DNA of 6,141 nt. Source: Dehalococcoidia bacterium (GTDB taxonomy: Bacteria; Chloroflexota; Dehalococcoidia; Dehalococcoidales; RBG-16-60-22). The stretch lies in NCBI GenBank assembly GCA_030605045.1, contig JAUWBK010000075.1:1-6141 (forward strand), written 5' to 3'. Below the pieces are notes generated by a model. It ran no database searches and was not told where the DNA came from. It was given only the letters and a program-made list of their open reading frames with translations. Position 1 is the stretch's first letter; every line of letters begins with the position of its first letter. The position numbers were made by a program, and so were the translations under genes. Positions 1 to 5,262 of the stretch are shown here, in pieces.

Positions 1-564
1 AAACCCAAATGATTTTGAAAGTTCCGCATCACCTGAGGTCAGAATGTCAACCCGTTCCAACTTGAATTTATACTGAGGGTTTTCCGGGAAGCTGAATTGC
101 TCTCGCTCGACGACATGCTGGATAATTGGATTTACCAGTAACCGACTGCAAATGACCTGTAGCTGATGCTCACCTAACTGTCCTTCAATAATGTACCGTT
201 TTGAGGTTTTAACTGCCCTGACATTTTCCACCCCTAAATCGCGTATTGCTTTCAGGACGCTATCCTCAACCGGGTCAGTAACACCAGCATTGTAGGCAAC
301 CTCAACGGTATGATAGCCGGATTTAATCTTACCTTCGACTCGAGGACTTTGTTGATAAGAGTATTCCTGAGTAACCGAGTCAGCGAGAAGGTGATGACCA
401 ATCAAGTCCAGTTCTTTTGGGGCTAAATCCGCATCGAACCAGTAGATGTCCACGACACGAACATCGGAAACGGTGGTTATGCCAAGGTCATGGATGTCCT
501 TAACCAGACCAAGGCCTCTGGCATCGGGCAGGTGGCTCTTCAGACGGACTCCGATTCTATGCAT
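1..564 (-). CDS. purL: Phosphoribosylformylglycinamidine synthase, N-terminal part (PurS-like domains of a PurSL fusion); 3' end outside window
   Basis: This frame is open for 188 codons from ATG at 564 to the window edge, so only the N-terminus is present. The protein would make FGAM from FGAR, ATP and glutamine in purine synthesis. The visible part holds two PurS-like ferredoxin-fold units. Residues about 1-75 begin MHRIGVRLKSHLPDARG and contain VSDVRV. Residues about 83-170 contain YHTVEVAYNAGVTDPVEDSV, then IRDLGVENVRAVKTSKRYII and LLVNPIIQ. A standalone PurS is only about 80-90 residues, so two units followed by an open frame suggest a long single-chain PurL with a fused PurS-like N-domain. 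The catalytic FGAM-synthase domain is not visible. The start is supported by an AAGGTGAT SD at 571-578, six bases upstream. The family call rests on motif recall, so a different PurS-fold fusion cannot be fully excluded. Confidence 0.75.
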   Translation of the reverse strand, partial: MHRIGVRLKSHLPDARGLGLVKDIHDLGITTVSDVRVVDIYWFDADLAPKELDLIGHHLLADSVTQEYSYQQSPRVEGKIKSGYHTVEVAYNAGVTDPVEDSVLKAIRDLGVENVRAVKTSKRYIIEGQLGEHQLQVICSRLLVNPIIQHVVEREQFSFPENPQYKFKLERVDILTSGDAELSKSFGF

Positions 565-590
565 TAAATCATCACCTTATGCTGATTGGA

Positions 591-618
591 GAATAAAAAG
601 AGGGGCATCAGCCCCTCT
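591..618 (-). terminator. Intrinsic terminator (or attenuator) between yqeY-like gene and purL
   Basis: A perfect 8-bp stem AGAGGGGC/GCCCCTCT (599-606 with 611-618) has a 4-base loop. On the minus strand it is followed by TTTTATTC, the classic layout of a Rho-independent terminator. It lies 59 bases after the YqeY-domain stop codon and only 26 bases before the purL ATG. It can therefore end the rpsU-yqeY transcript or act as an attenuator in a purL leader. A weaker inverted repeat CCGATA/TATCGG (647-652 and 663-668) sits between it and the stop codon. Confidence 0.85.
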
Positions 619-676
619 AGAGAATCTATCTTCTCCATTCTTTTCCCCGATAAGAATGAAAATATCGGAATCAGGG

Positions 677-1135
677 TCATGAAGCAAGCAACTCACTTAC
701 CACCGCATTTATCTCGCGTCCATCCGCCCTGCCTTTAAGCTGAGGGATAAGCTTGGGCATAACTTTGCCTTTATCGCCAGGTCCTTCGGCGCCCACCTCG
801 GCAATAACCCGTCGAGCTGCCTCCGCAATTTCTTCCCGCGTCATCTGCGGCGGTAAATATTGCTGAAGGACAGCTAATTCCGCTTCTTCCTGAGCCACCA
901 GGTCCGGGCGGTTTCCCTGCTTAAAGGCTTCAATACTCTCATGACGCTGCCTAACCTCCTTGGCGATAATGCCGAGGATATCAGCATCTTCTAAAGTCGC
1001 CTGCCGTGCAATTTCAGCGTTGTTAATCGCGGCCATCAACAATCGGATAGCCGAACGCCTTATCGTATCCCGGCTCCTCATTGCCTGCTTGAGGTCATCG
1101 GTCAGTTTCTGTTTCAGGTTTGTTTCCTGTTCCAT
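677..1135 (-). CDS. yqeY: GatB/YqeY domain-containing protein
   Basis: This 152-residue protein has the full usual length of the standalone YqeY family, whose fold resembles the tRNA-binding tail of the GatB amidotransferase subunit. A role in tRNA-linked metabolism is presumed for the family but not established. Recognisable motifs are LKQAMRSRD and IRLLMAAINNAEI near the N-terminus, RHESIEAFKQGNRPDLV at about 64-80, YLPPQ at 93-97, GKVMPKL at 123-129 and KGRADGRE at 134-141. The ATG at 1135 is preceded by a modest GAGG SD within the 15-base gap after rpsU. This suggests co-transcription and perhaps translational coupling with rpsU, a pairing common in bacteria. Nothing looks truncated or displaced. 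Confidence 0.93.
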   Translation of the reverse strand: MEQETNLKQKLTDDLKQAMRSRDTIRRSAIRLLMAAINNAEIARQATLEDADILGIIAKEVRQRHESIEAFKQGNRPDLVAQEEAELAVLQQYLPPQMTREEIAEAARRVIAEVGAEGPGDKGKVMPKLIPQLKGRADGREINAVVSELLAS

Positions 1136-1150
1136 GTAGGCCTCACGTGT

Positions 1151-1342
1151 CTAGTACCTTCTCATTGCTCGCGCCACACTGCGTCTCTTGGCGGCTCTTT
1201 TCCGCTTACGCTTCATGCTAGGCTTCTCATAGTGCTCCCGACGGCGTAACTCGGACAGAATCCCAGTCTGCTGGACCCTTTTAGTAAACCGCTTGAGCAA
1301 ACTCTCAAAGCTCTCATTCTGGCCCGCCACTACCTTAGCCAC
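1151..1342 (-). CDS. rpsU: 30S ribosomal protein S21 (GTG start)
   Basis: This 63-residue, very basic protein matches ribosomal protein S21, a small-subunit component near the mRNA exit and anti-SD region. Diagnostic features are VVAGQNESFESLLKRF at the N-terminus, the middle segment LSELRRREHYEKPSMKRKRK, and an Arg/Lys-rich tail ending RAMRRY. The start is GTG at 1342. The two nearby ATG codons lie in other frames and meet stops within a few codons, whereas GTG has an AAGGAGG SD at 1353-1359 with a 10-base spacer. It is the first gene of an apparent operon with the YqeY-domain gene, driven by the minus-strand promoter at 1448-1476, which leaves a leader of about 100 bases. Confidence 0.96.
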   Translation of the reverse strand: MAKVVAGQNESFESLLKRFTKRVQQTGILSELRRREHYEKPSMKRKRKRAAKRRSVARAMRRY

Positions 1343-1359
1343 ATAGCATCAGCCTCCTT

Positions 1360-1377
1360 CTAAAAGCATACTTTTAG
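1360..1377 (-). promoter_or_regulatory. Small hairpin in the rpsU leader, abutting the SD
   Basis: CTAAAAG (1360-1366) and CTTTTAG (1371-1377) form a 7-bp inverted repeat with a 4-base loop (CATA on the plus strand). On the rpsU transcript it ends directly before the AAGGAGG SD. It is A/U-rich, so only moderately stable. The position would suit translational control by S21 or temperature, but that is inference. Confidence 0.35.
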
Positions 1378-1447
1378 CTCAAGGTTTATCTAGATTAAAG
1401 GAACTTAACTTTTAAACTTCGCTCCCCTAACAACCCTGACCCATCAC

Positions 1448-1476
1448 ATTTTAGTCATTAGAAATTATCCTGTCAA
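1448..1476 (-). promoter_or_regulatory. Sigma-70-type promoter for rpsU-yqeY
   Basis: On the minus strand TTGACA (1476-1471) is followed after exactly 17 bases by TAAAAT (1453-1448), one mismatch from the -10 consensus. The predicted start of transcription is near 1441, giving a leader of about 100 bases before the rpsU GTG. The 40 bases upstream of the -35 are A/T-rich with runs of A and T, which could act as an UP element and fits a strongly expressed ribosomal gene. Confidence 0.78.
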
Positions 1477-1486
1477 GAAATAAAAT

Positions 1487-1530
1487 TTTAATGAAATTTC
1501 AACAATATTTTAATGGTTCCTTAACTTCGG
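1487..1530 (+). promoter_or_regulatory. Array of four 11-bp direct repeats, PHO-box-like (candidate OmpR/PhoB-family site 1)
   Basis: Four consecutive 11-base units begin TTTAATG, TTCAACA, TTTAATG and CTTAACT (starts 1487, 1498, 1509, 1520), giving a core of roughly YTYAAY once per helical turn. Direct repeats of TTAACA-like hexamers with an 11-bp period are the known binding pattern of PhoP/PhoB-type winged-helix regulators. An array of the same design lies at 3587-3630. Site 1 is about 55 bases upstream of the xre -35, further than usual. It also overlaps the A/T-rich upstream region of the rpsU promoter, so an UP element is a fair alternative. Confidence 0.42.
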
Positions 1531-1539
1531 CAAGTTAAG
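1520..1539. repeat. Perfect 20-bp palindrome in the divergent promoter region
   Basis: CTTAACTT (1520-1527) and AAGTTAAG (1532-1539) are exact reverse complements around a 4-base CGGC centre. The left arm is the fourth unit of the phased repeat array. The site lies between the two divergent promoters and has no T-tract, so a protein-binding operator is more likely than a terminator. The XRE-type regulator encoded just downstream is a candidate ligand, by position only. Confidence 0.5.
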
Positions 1540-1584
1540 ATAAAAGTATGTGGACAAATGGCGAAAGTATAACATCCAAAGGTA

Positions 1585-1613
1585 TTGACATCAGCCATTT
1601 GGCGAATTACAAT
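1585..1613 (+). promoter_or_regulatory. Sigma-70-type promoter for the XRE-kinase-regulator operon
   Basis: TTGACA (1585-1590) is followed after 17 bases by TACAAT (1608-1613), one mismatch from consensus. Transcription would begin near 1620, about 17 bases before the ATG at 1637. The spacer contains CCATTTGGCGAA. CAAATGG/CCATTTG (1555-1561 and 1595-1601) form an inverted pair about 40 bp apart, and TGGCGAA is directly repeated at 1559-1565 and 1600-1606. These could be operator half-sites, but this is unproven. Confidence 0.78.
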
Positions 1614-1636
1614 AAAAGAAAGTAAGGAGCGTAAAT

Positions 1637-2032
1637 ATGGCACGGAATGACAATAATCTAGGTAGAATACTCAAGCAGCAGCGAATTGCCATACCGCTGA
1701 CTCTCCAGGAGCTTGCTGCTACTGCAGGGGTATCTTCATCCCATCTGGGTCGTATTGAGAGAGGCGAGCGTTTCCCGTCAGCCCATATTCTGCGGAGAAT
1801 TGCCAAGCCTCTGGGCTTTGATGAGGATGAGCTATTCACTCTGGCTGGTTTCCTGTCCCCACAGACTCCCAGTGTCGCTGAAGAGAGTAGAACAGGCTAT
1901 AGCAGCCGGCACTTAGACCCTTATGTGGCCAAGATGTTAGCCGAAGAGCCGATTGAAGTACAGCGCGCCGTCATTGGCATCCTTACGATGTTAAAGAGCA
2001 TCGCTAGAGGGATGACTAAAGGGAGTGATTGA
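1637..2032 (+). CDS. XRE-family helix-turn-helix transcriptional regulator
   Basis: This 131-residue cytoplasmic DNA-binding protein has an N-terminal Cro/C1-type HTH at about residues 8-64. LTLQELAATAGVSSSHLGRI supplies the HTH core, followed by the typical ERGERFPSAHILRRIAKPLG. FDEDELFTLAGF continues the domain as in many XRE proteins. After a polar linker, residues about 93-125 (LDPYVAKMLAEEPIEVQRAV and onward) look helical and may serve dimerisation. No ligand-binding domain is recognisable. The ATG has an AAGGAG SD at 1624-1629, seven bases upstream. It is the first gene of a cassette with a histidine kinase and response regulator and is probably co-transcribed with them from the promoter at 1585-1613. 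It may regulate this operon through the palindrome or half-sites upstream. Confidence 0.92.
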   Translation: MARNDNNLGRILKQQRIAIPLTLQELAATAGVSSSHLGRIERGERFPSAHILRRIAKPLGFDEDELFTLAGFLSPQTPSVAEESRTGYSSRHLDPYVAKMLAEEPIEVQRAVIGILTMLKSIARGMTKGSD

Positions 2033-2085
2033 GCGCCAGTTTGGCCAATGGTGAACAGTATAGACCAACCTTGTTGTGGTAAACC

Positions 2086-2796
2086 ATGCAGAACCTGAAG
2101 CAAACGACGAACCAAATAACTGAGCAAGATGAGCAGAGGATAGGCTTTGGTGATGCTACCGTCCATGAGCTTAAGACCTTGCTCACGGCCATTATTGTTT
2201 CTGCGGAGCTTCTGGCTGATGAGCTCCAGATGGATCGGAAAAGCATGCCAGTAAGACTCACGCAGAACATTATCCGAAGTGCCCACAGCCTAGATGAAAA
2301 GCTATCTAACTTCTCCGCAATGGCCGGATTACTAGCTGGAGATTTCTCATTTCAACCGGAATACCTTGAAATTGGGCCGGTCATCCAGAGTGTGACGGCA
2401 CAGCTCTACCCAATCACGAAAAGCAAAAAGCAATCCCTAGCCGTGGAATTGCCGCCGTCTCTTCCTTCAGTCAAGTCGCAGCGTCAGTATCTGGAGCAGA
2501 TTCTACTCAATTTGTTAACCAATGCCAGCAAGTTCACTCCGGAAGGAGGTAAGATAACCGTCATTGCCTCACAAAATGATAAGCGCTTGGTAATTCAAGT
2601 AACTGACAACGGGATGGGCATCCCAGCGGATAAGCAGGAGCTGATATTTCAACCTTATTACCAGGTTAATGGTGGTAAAGGTAGTGGGTTGGGATTAGCT
2701 ATCACTAAATTATTAGTTGAGCTTCACGGCGGTAAGATTTGGCTCGAGAGCATATCAGGGCAAGGCAGCCGTTTCTTCTTCTCTCTGCCCTTGTAA
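2086..2796 (+). CDS. Soluble sensor-less histidine kinase (HisKA + HATPase_c)
   Basis: This 236-residue two-component kinase consists almost only of the transmitter core. The H-box VHELKTLLTAI has the predicted phospho-accepting His27 with Glu28. The N-box is LLNLLTNASKF (Asn142, Asn146), the G1 box DNGMGIP is at 174-180, an F-box-like IFQPYYQ is at 187-193, and the G2 box GSGLGLAITKLL is at 199-210. It ends with GQGSRFFFSLPL. There is no transmembrane segment, PAS, GAF or HAMP domain, and only 26 residues precede the His. The Pro usual in HE(L/R)(K/R)TPL is Leu. A TAA at 2080-2082 blocks any longer in-frame start. ATG 2086 lacks a clear SD, and the 53-base gap from the XRE gene may fold (ACCAAC with GTTGTGGT), so coupled translation is possible. 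Its partner is probably the regulator 19 bases downstream. It may need another protein, perhaps the XRE product, as input. Confidence 0.93.
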   Translation: MQNLKQTTNQITEQDEQRIGFGDATVHELKTLLTAIIVSAELLADELQMDRKSMPVRLTQNIIRSAHSLDEKLSNFSAMAGLLAGDFSFQPEYLEIGPVIQSVTAQLYPITKSKKQSLAVELPPSLPSVKSQRQYLEQILLNLLTNASKFTPEGGKITVIASQNDKRLVIQVTDNGMGIPADKQELIFQPYYQVNGGKGSGLGLAITKLLVELHGGKIWLESISGQGSRFFFSLPL

Positions 2797-2815
2797 AAAT
2801 CATAAGAACTGAAAG

Positions 2816-3508
2816 ATGAGAGTAGTAGTTATTGACGATTCTCCAGAGATTATTGAGGTTGTCTCACTGTGCTTCCAGCTACGCTGGAGCGGTACTGAGG
2901 TAATTCCAGCCAACGACGGCACCAAAGGACTATCCCTTATCGAAACCGAGAGTCCTGATTTGGTTATTCTGGATATCGGGCTACCTGATATGGATGGCTA
3001 CGAAGTTCTTCGTGAGATACGGCGTTTCTCCCAAGTGCCAGTGGTCATGCTAACCGTTAAGAGTGAAGATACCGATATTGCCAAGGGGCTTGAGCTAGGG
3101 GCAGATGACTATGTTACTAAGCCCTTCAGTCACATCGAACTGATCGCCCGGGTGCAGGCAGTATTGCGTCGTGCCAAAGGGCTGTCAGTTACCACTGAAG
3201 AACAACCCTTTGCCGGTGGCAAACTACGGGTCGACTTTGCCCGCAATGAGATCACAGTTGATGGGAAGCCGATAAAGCTTACCTCCACGGAATATAAGCT
3301 GCTCTACCACCTAATCAAGAACGAAGGGCGATTGCTTTCCCACGAAAATCTATTAACCAAAGCGTGCGGCGAAGCCTACCGGGACGCGAGAGACCTGCTC
3401 AGGGTACATATTCAGCACCTGAGGCAGAAGCTGGGGGATAGCGTCGAGTCACCCAGCATTATTGTTACTGAGCACGGGATGGGCTACAAGTTTCTGAGGC
3501 CAGCTTAA
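2816..3508 (+). CDS. OmpR/PhoB-family two-component response regulator
   Basis: This 230-residue regulator has the standard family length. The receiver (about 1-118) keeps all key residues: the acidic pair Asp7-Asp8, phospho-acceptor Asp53 in LVILDIGLPDMDGYEVL, Thr80 in VVMLT, and Lys102 in DDYVTKPFS. The winged-helix domain (about 132-228) shows LTSTEYKLLYHLIKNEGRLLS, the recognition-helix segment LLRVHIQHLRQKLG at 194-207 and the closing GMGYKF at 221-226. It should bind direct-repeat DNA after phosphorylation by the kinase encoded just upstream. Only 19 bases separate the two genes and no strong SD precedes the ATG, consistent with coupled translation. Members of this family bind TTAACA-like or CTGTCA-like hexamers at 11-bp spacing. 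Two such arrays flank this cassette (1487-1530 and 3587-3630), making this protein their best local candidate. Confidence 0.94.
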   Translation: MRVVVIDDSPEIIEVVSLCFQLRWSGTEVIPANDGTKGLSLIETESPDLVILDIGLPDMDGYEVLREIRRFSQVPVVMLTVKSEDTDIAKGLELGADDYVTKPFSHIELIARVQAVLRRAKGLSVTTEEQPFAGGKLRVDFARNEITVDGKPIKLTSTEYKLLYHLIKNEGRLLSHENLLTKACGEAYRDARDLLRVHIQHLRQKLGDSVESPSIIVTEHGMGYKFLRPA

Positions 3509-3586
3509 ATAATTGGCTAAACCGTCCTTCACGCCTCTTCGGTTAAATTAACTCACCGCCCAGGACTTTCCCCCCAGTCTTGCCTT

Positions 3587-3630
3587 CTTTACGAAACCTT
3601 AACAGAACCTTTACGACATCTTTATTTTTT
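3587..3630 (+). promoter_or_regulatory. Array of four 11-bp direct repeats, PHO-box-like (site 2)
   Basis: Four adjoining units start CTTTACG, CTTAACA, CTTTACG and CTTTATT at 3587, 3598, 3609 and 3620, exactly 11 bases apart. Units 1-3 keep CTTWACR, and unit 4 decays into a T-run. The pattern matches the known layout of PHO boxes bound by PhoP/PhoB-like regulators. The last unit covers the place where a -35 hexamer would be, about 17 bases before TATACT, as in activator-dependent promoters of that class. Its spacing and core agree with the array at 1487-1530. Confidence 0.62.
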
Positions 3631-3649
3631 TTATGCTCAAATTTATACT
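3620..3649 (+). promoter_or_regulatory. Activator-dependent-looking promoter of the NarL/LuxR-type gene
   Basis: A -10 hexamer TATACT (3644-3649) has no good -35. The bases 17 upstream are TTTATT, inside the fourth unit of the phased repeat array. This is the arrangement expected where a bound response regulator substitutes for -35 recognition. Transcription would start near 3656, leaving a leader of about 46 bases that holds a palindrome and the SD of the next gene. Confidence 0.55.
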
Positions 3650-3671
3650 TGCGTGTTAAATTTAGATTATG

Positions 3672-3695
3672 GAAGATAATTTATCTTCAAAGGAG
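3672..3695 (+). promoter_or_regulatory. Leader palindrome plus SD that sets the start at 3702
   Basis: GAAGATAA (3672-3679) and TTATCTTC (3681-3688) are perfect reverse complements around one base. They are immediately followed by AAAGGAG (3689-3695), six bases before ATG 3702. The upstream ATG 3669 has no SD and would put the palindrome inside the coding region. With the 3702 start the palindrome lies in the leader, just downstream of the predicted transcription start, a natural place for a repressor operator. As RNA its 1-base loop cannot close fully, so a DNA operator is more likely than a strong hairpin. Confidence 0.55.
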
Positions 3696-3701
3696 CTAGA
3701 G

Positions 3702-4487
3702 ATGGAGAAGGTTAGTGTTTTTCTGGCCGACTGGCAAGTGCTTTTCCGAGAAGGTATTCACTTCACTTTGTCTGGCGAGGAAGATATGGAAGTTATTGGT
3801 GAAGAGTCTGAGAATGAACAAGCGTTAGCTTTTATTGAAACAAATCCACCACAGGTAGCTATTCTCAATGCCGACCATGATAAGCTCAGTGGTGTTGAGG
3901 TAACCCGCCGCGTCAAACAGAACCTACCTGAGGTTTCCGTGATTTTAATTATGGATAGTGACAATGAGGAACAACTTTTCGCCGCCATGAAGAGCGGGGC
4001 AAGTGCCTGCCTGACCAAGGACGTTGACCCGGAGGTTGTGATCAGTACCATCCGGAAGGTGGTTCAAGGCGGTCAACCCATAAGTGAAGTCCTCTTGAGA
4101 CCAGAAATTGCTTCCCGGGTTCTTGCCGAATTTGAAGCTTTCTCCTCAATAGGAGAACAGGTAGGTAAACTGCTGGCCCACCTCACTTCCCGCGAGACTG
4201 AGATTTTGCGTCACATTGCTGATGGTAACTCGAAAGAGCAGGTGGCTGAAACACTAGGCATAAGTGAAGGGGTTATCAGTAATAGACTTGGAGCTATACT
4301 GCATAAGATGGTGACTAATGACCAGAAACTGATGCTGCTTGAGGCAACGCAGAGTGGTCCACCGGCAATCTCCAGGGTCAGCTTTAACGGCAAGCGCGCA
4401 ACCGAGTACATAACCAAGGAAGAATTCGATGCTTTCAAGGAAAGCTTAAAAGAACGCTTTCAGTCTCTTATCGGAGAAATAAGTTAA
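3702..4487 (+). CDS. NarL/LuxR-type regulator with degenerate (Asn) receiver
   Basis: From ATG 3702 this is a 261-residue protein. Residues 1-125 form a NarL-like receiver fold (VSVFLADWQVLFREGI, then LFAAMKSGASACLTKDV with Lys106). The acidic pair is reduced to Asp10-Trp11. The position matching the phospho-acceptor Asp is Asn56 (VAILNADHDKLSGVEV), and the usual Thr/Ser position is Met84. Ordinary phosphorylation therefore seems unlikely, although Asp58 or Asp60 cannot be ruled out by eye. Residues about 158-215 carry a LuxR/GerE HTH: LTSRETEILRHIADGNSKEQ, then VAETLGISEGVISNRLGAIL. A C-terminal tail of about 40 residues, with charged EEFDAFKESLKERF, is longer than usual and may be helical. 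An extended start at 3669 is open but has no SD. A PhoB-like box upstream suggests control by the response regulator at 2816, and the exported-protein genes downstream are likely targets by position. Confidence 0.87.
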   Translation: MEKVSVFLADWQVLFREGIHFTLSGEEDMEVIGEESENEQALAFIETNPPQVAILNADHDKLSGVEVTRRVKQNLPEVSVILIMDSDNEEQLFAAMKSGASACLTKDVDPEVVISTIRKVVQGGQPISEVLLRPEIASRVLAEFEAFSSIGEQVGKLLAHLTSRETEILRHIADGNSKEQVAETLGISEGVISNRLGAILHKMVTNDQKLMLLEATQSGPPAISRVSFNGKRATEYITKEEFDAFKESLKERFQSLIGEIS

Positions 4488-4660
4488 GCATTACAGGTAA
4501 TGGGGGTGATCAAATGTGAAAAACAATAATAAAGAAGGTGGCAGGAATTCCTAAAATTAGAGCCTTGAGGAAAACCTACCACCCTCCCGGGTGTTTTATA
4601 GAATTTTCTCACAATTTTCAATTAATTGTCAATTAACCAAAAACAGGAGGTAATAAGATA
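4488..4660 (+). promoter_or_regulatory. Leader or intergenic region before the first exported-protein gene
   Basis: This 173-base gap holds several signals. GGTGATC (4505-4511), a strong anti-SD match, precedes ATG-TGA (4514-4519) and an overlapping GTG frame of 12 codons (4516-4554). A 10-bp palindrome AGGAATTCCT lies at 4543-4552. TCAATTAA is repeated at exactly 11 bp (4618-4625 and 4629-4636), the first copy lying within the palindrome CAATTAATTG. AGGAGGT (4645-4651) is the SD for ATG 4661. No convincing -35/-10 pair was found, so either the gene is read from upstream or its promoter needs an activator. Confidence 0.45.
4580..4597 (+). terminator. Weak intrinsic terminator or attenuator
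   Basis: CACCC (4580-4584) pairs with GGGTG (4589-4593) around the loop TCCC and is followed by TTTTATAG. The stem has only 5 bp and the T-run is short, so termination would be partial. It could separate the regulator gene from the exported-protein gene or set their expression ratio. Confidence 0.4.
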
Positions 4661-5242
4661 ATGAGTGAACTAATTAAAGGAGCTGGCAAAAGCAAACTGA
4701 GGCTTTATTTTACCACTGCCCTGTTGCTTTCCCTAGCGGTCACTGGTGGCCTGTTTGCCTATGCCTACACCATTGCGAGTACCAGCCTCACGGTTGGCAC
4801 AGTTTCATCTGACTTCGGTAATATTACTGCATCTACCAACGACACCGTTCCTGCCTACACTCCGTTCGGTACTTATCGGGGTAGAATAGGCGCCGGCAAC
4901 CTCTTCGACGTAGCCCCAGAAACAGGTTACCAGGGTGACATCGGGATAAATGTCTACCTGGACAATATTGATCAAATAGGCTACAAATACGGGATGTTCA
5001 TGGTGAAACTCCGACTGGTGAACAGTGCTAACCAATCGATGGACGTGGATGGAGTAGACAAGCCACTCACCCTGCACAATGGGGTAGTCAGCTTTACTTC
5101 AAATAATATGACTGGCGGCCCCACCTACCGTATTTACTGCGTGGGCGGCGTCTACCGGACATTCCCTTGGGCATACCTAACCGGGGCCGGGGGTACATGG
5201 GCTCCGTCATTCACTGCCGAAATTCTCCAGGCTGGCTTGTAA
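4661..5242 (+). CDS. Exported protein of unknown family, paralogue 1 (SipW/TasA-like signal region)
   Basis: This 193-residue protein begins with a basic n-region (KGAGKSKLRLY), a hydrophobic stretch at about 16-33, and then AYA at 33-35, a plausible signal peptidase I site before Tyr36. The TGGLFAYAYTIAST segment recalls the signal region of SipW-dependent TasA/camelysin-type proteins, but I do not recognise the mature domain. The mature part is rich in Thr, Gly, Val and aromatic residues and probably beta-rich. Landmarks shared with the protein at 5505 are SDFGNITAS, YQGDIGINVYLDN, VGGVYRTFPWAYLTG and P-S-F-T-A-E-I near the end. It has a single Cys, no second membrane segment and no LPXTG motif. 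AGGAGGT at 4645-4651 fixes the start. The place directly after a NarL-type regulator suggests a regulated surface or secreted product, possibly structural. Confidence 0.8.
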   Translation: MSELIKGAGKSKLRLYFTTALLLSLAVTGGLFAYAYTIASTSLTVGTVSSDFGNITASTNDTVPAYTPFGTYRGRIGAGNLFDVAPETGYQGDIGINVYLDNIDQIGYKYGMFMVKLRLVNSANQSMDVDGVDKPLTLHNGVVSFTSNNMTGGPTYRIYCVGGVYRTFPWAYLTGAGGTWAPSFTAEILQAGL

Positions 5243-5262
5243 AAATAGCCAGGGCTAGTAAA

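Noticed and set aside
446..682. Plus-strand 78-codon open frame
   Set aside because: It lies antisense to the purL start, terminator and yqeY end, has a low-complexity Arg/Ser/Pro composition, and has no family resemblance.
1487..1530. CRISPR-like or satellite repeat
   Set aside because: The units are only 11 bp, degenerate and contiguous without spacers, in a promoter region.
1591..2286. Minus-strand and alternative plus-strand frames over the XRE and kinase genes
   Set aside because: They are shadows of two well-recognised genes, with no motifs and no plausible SD or context.
3509..3586. Intrinsic terminator after the OmpR-type regulator
   Set aside because: Only a 5-bp AACCG/CGGTT match with a long loop and no T-run.
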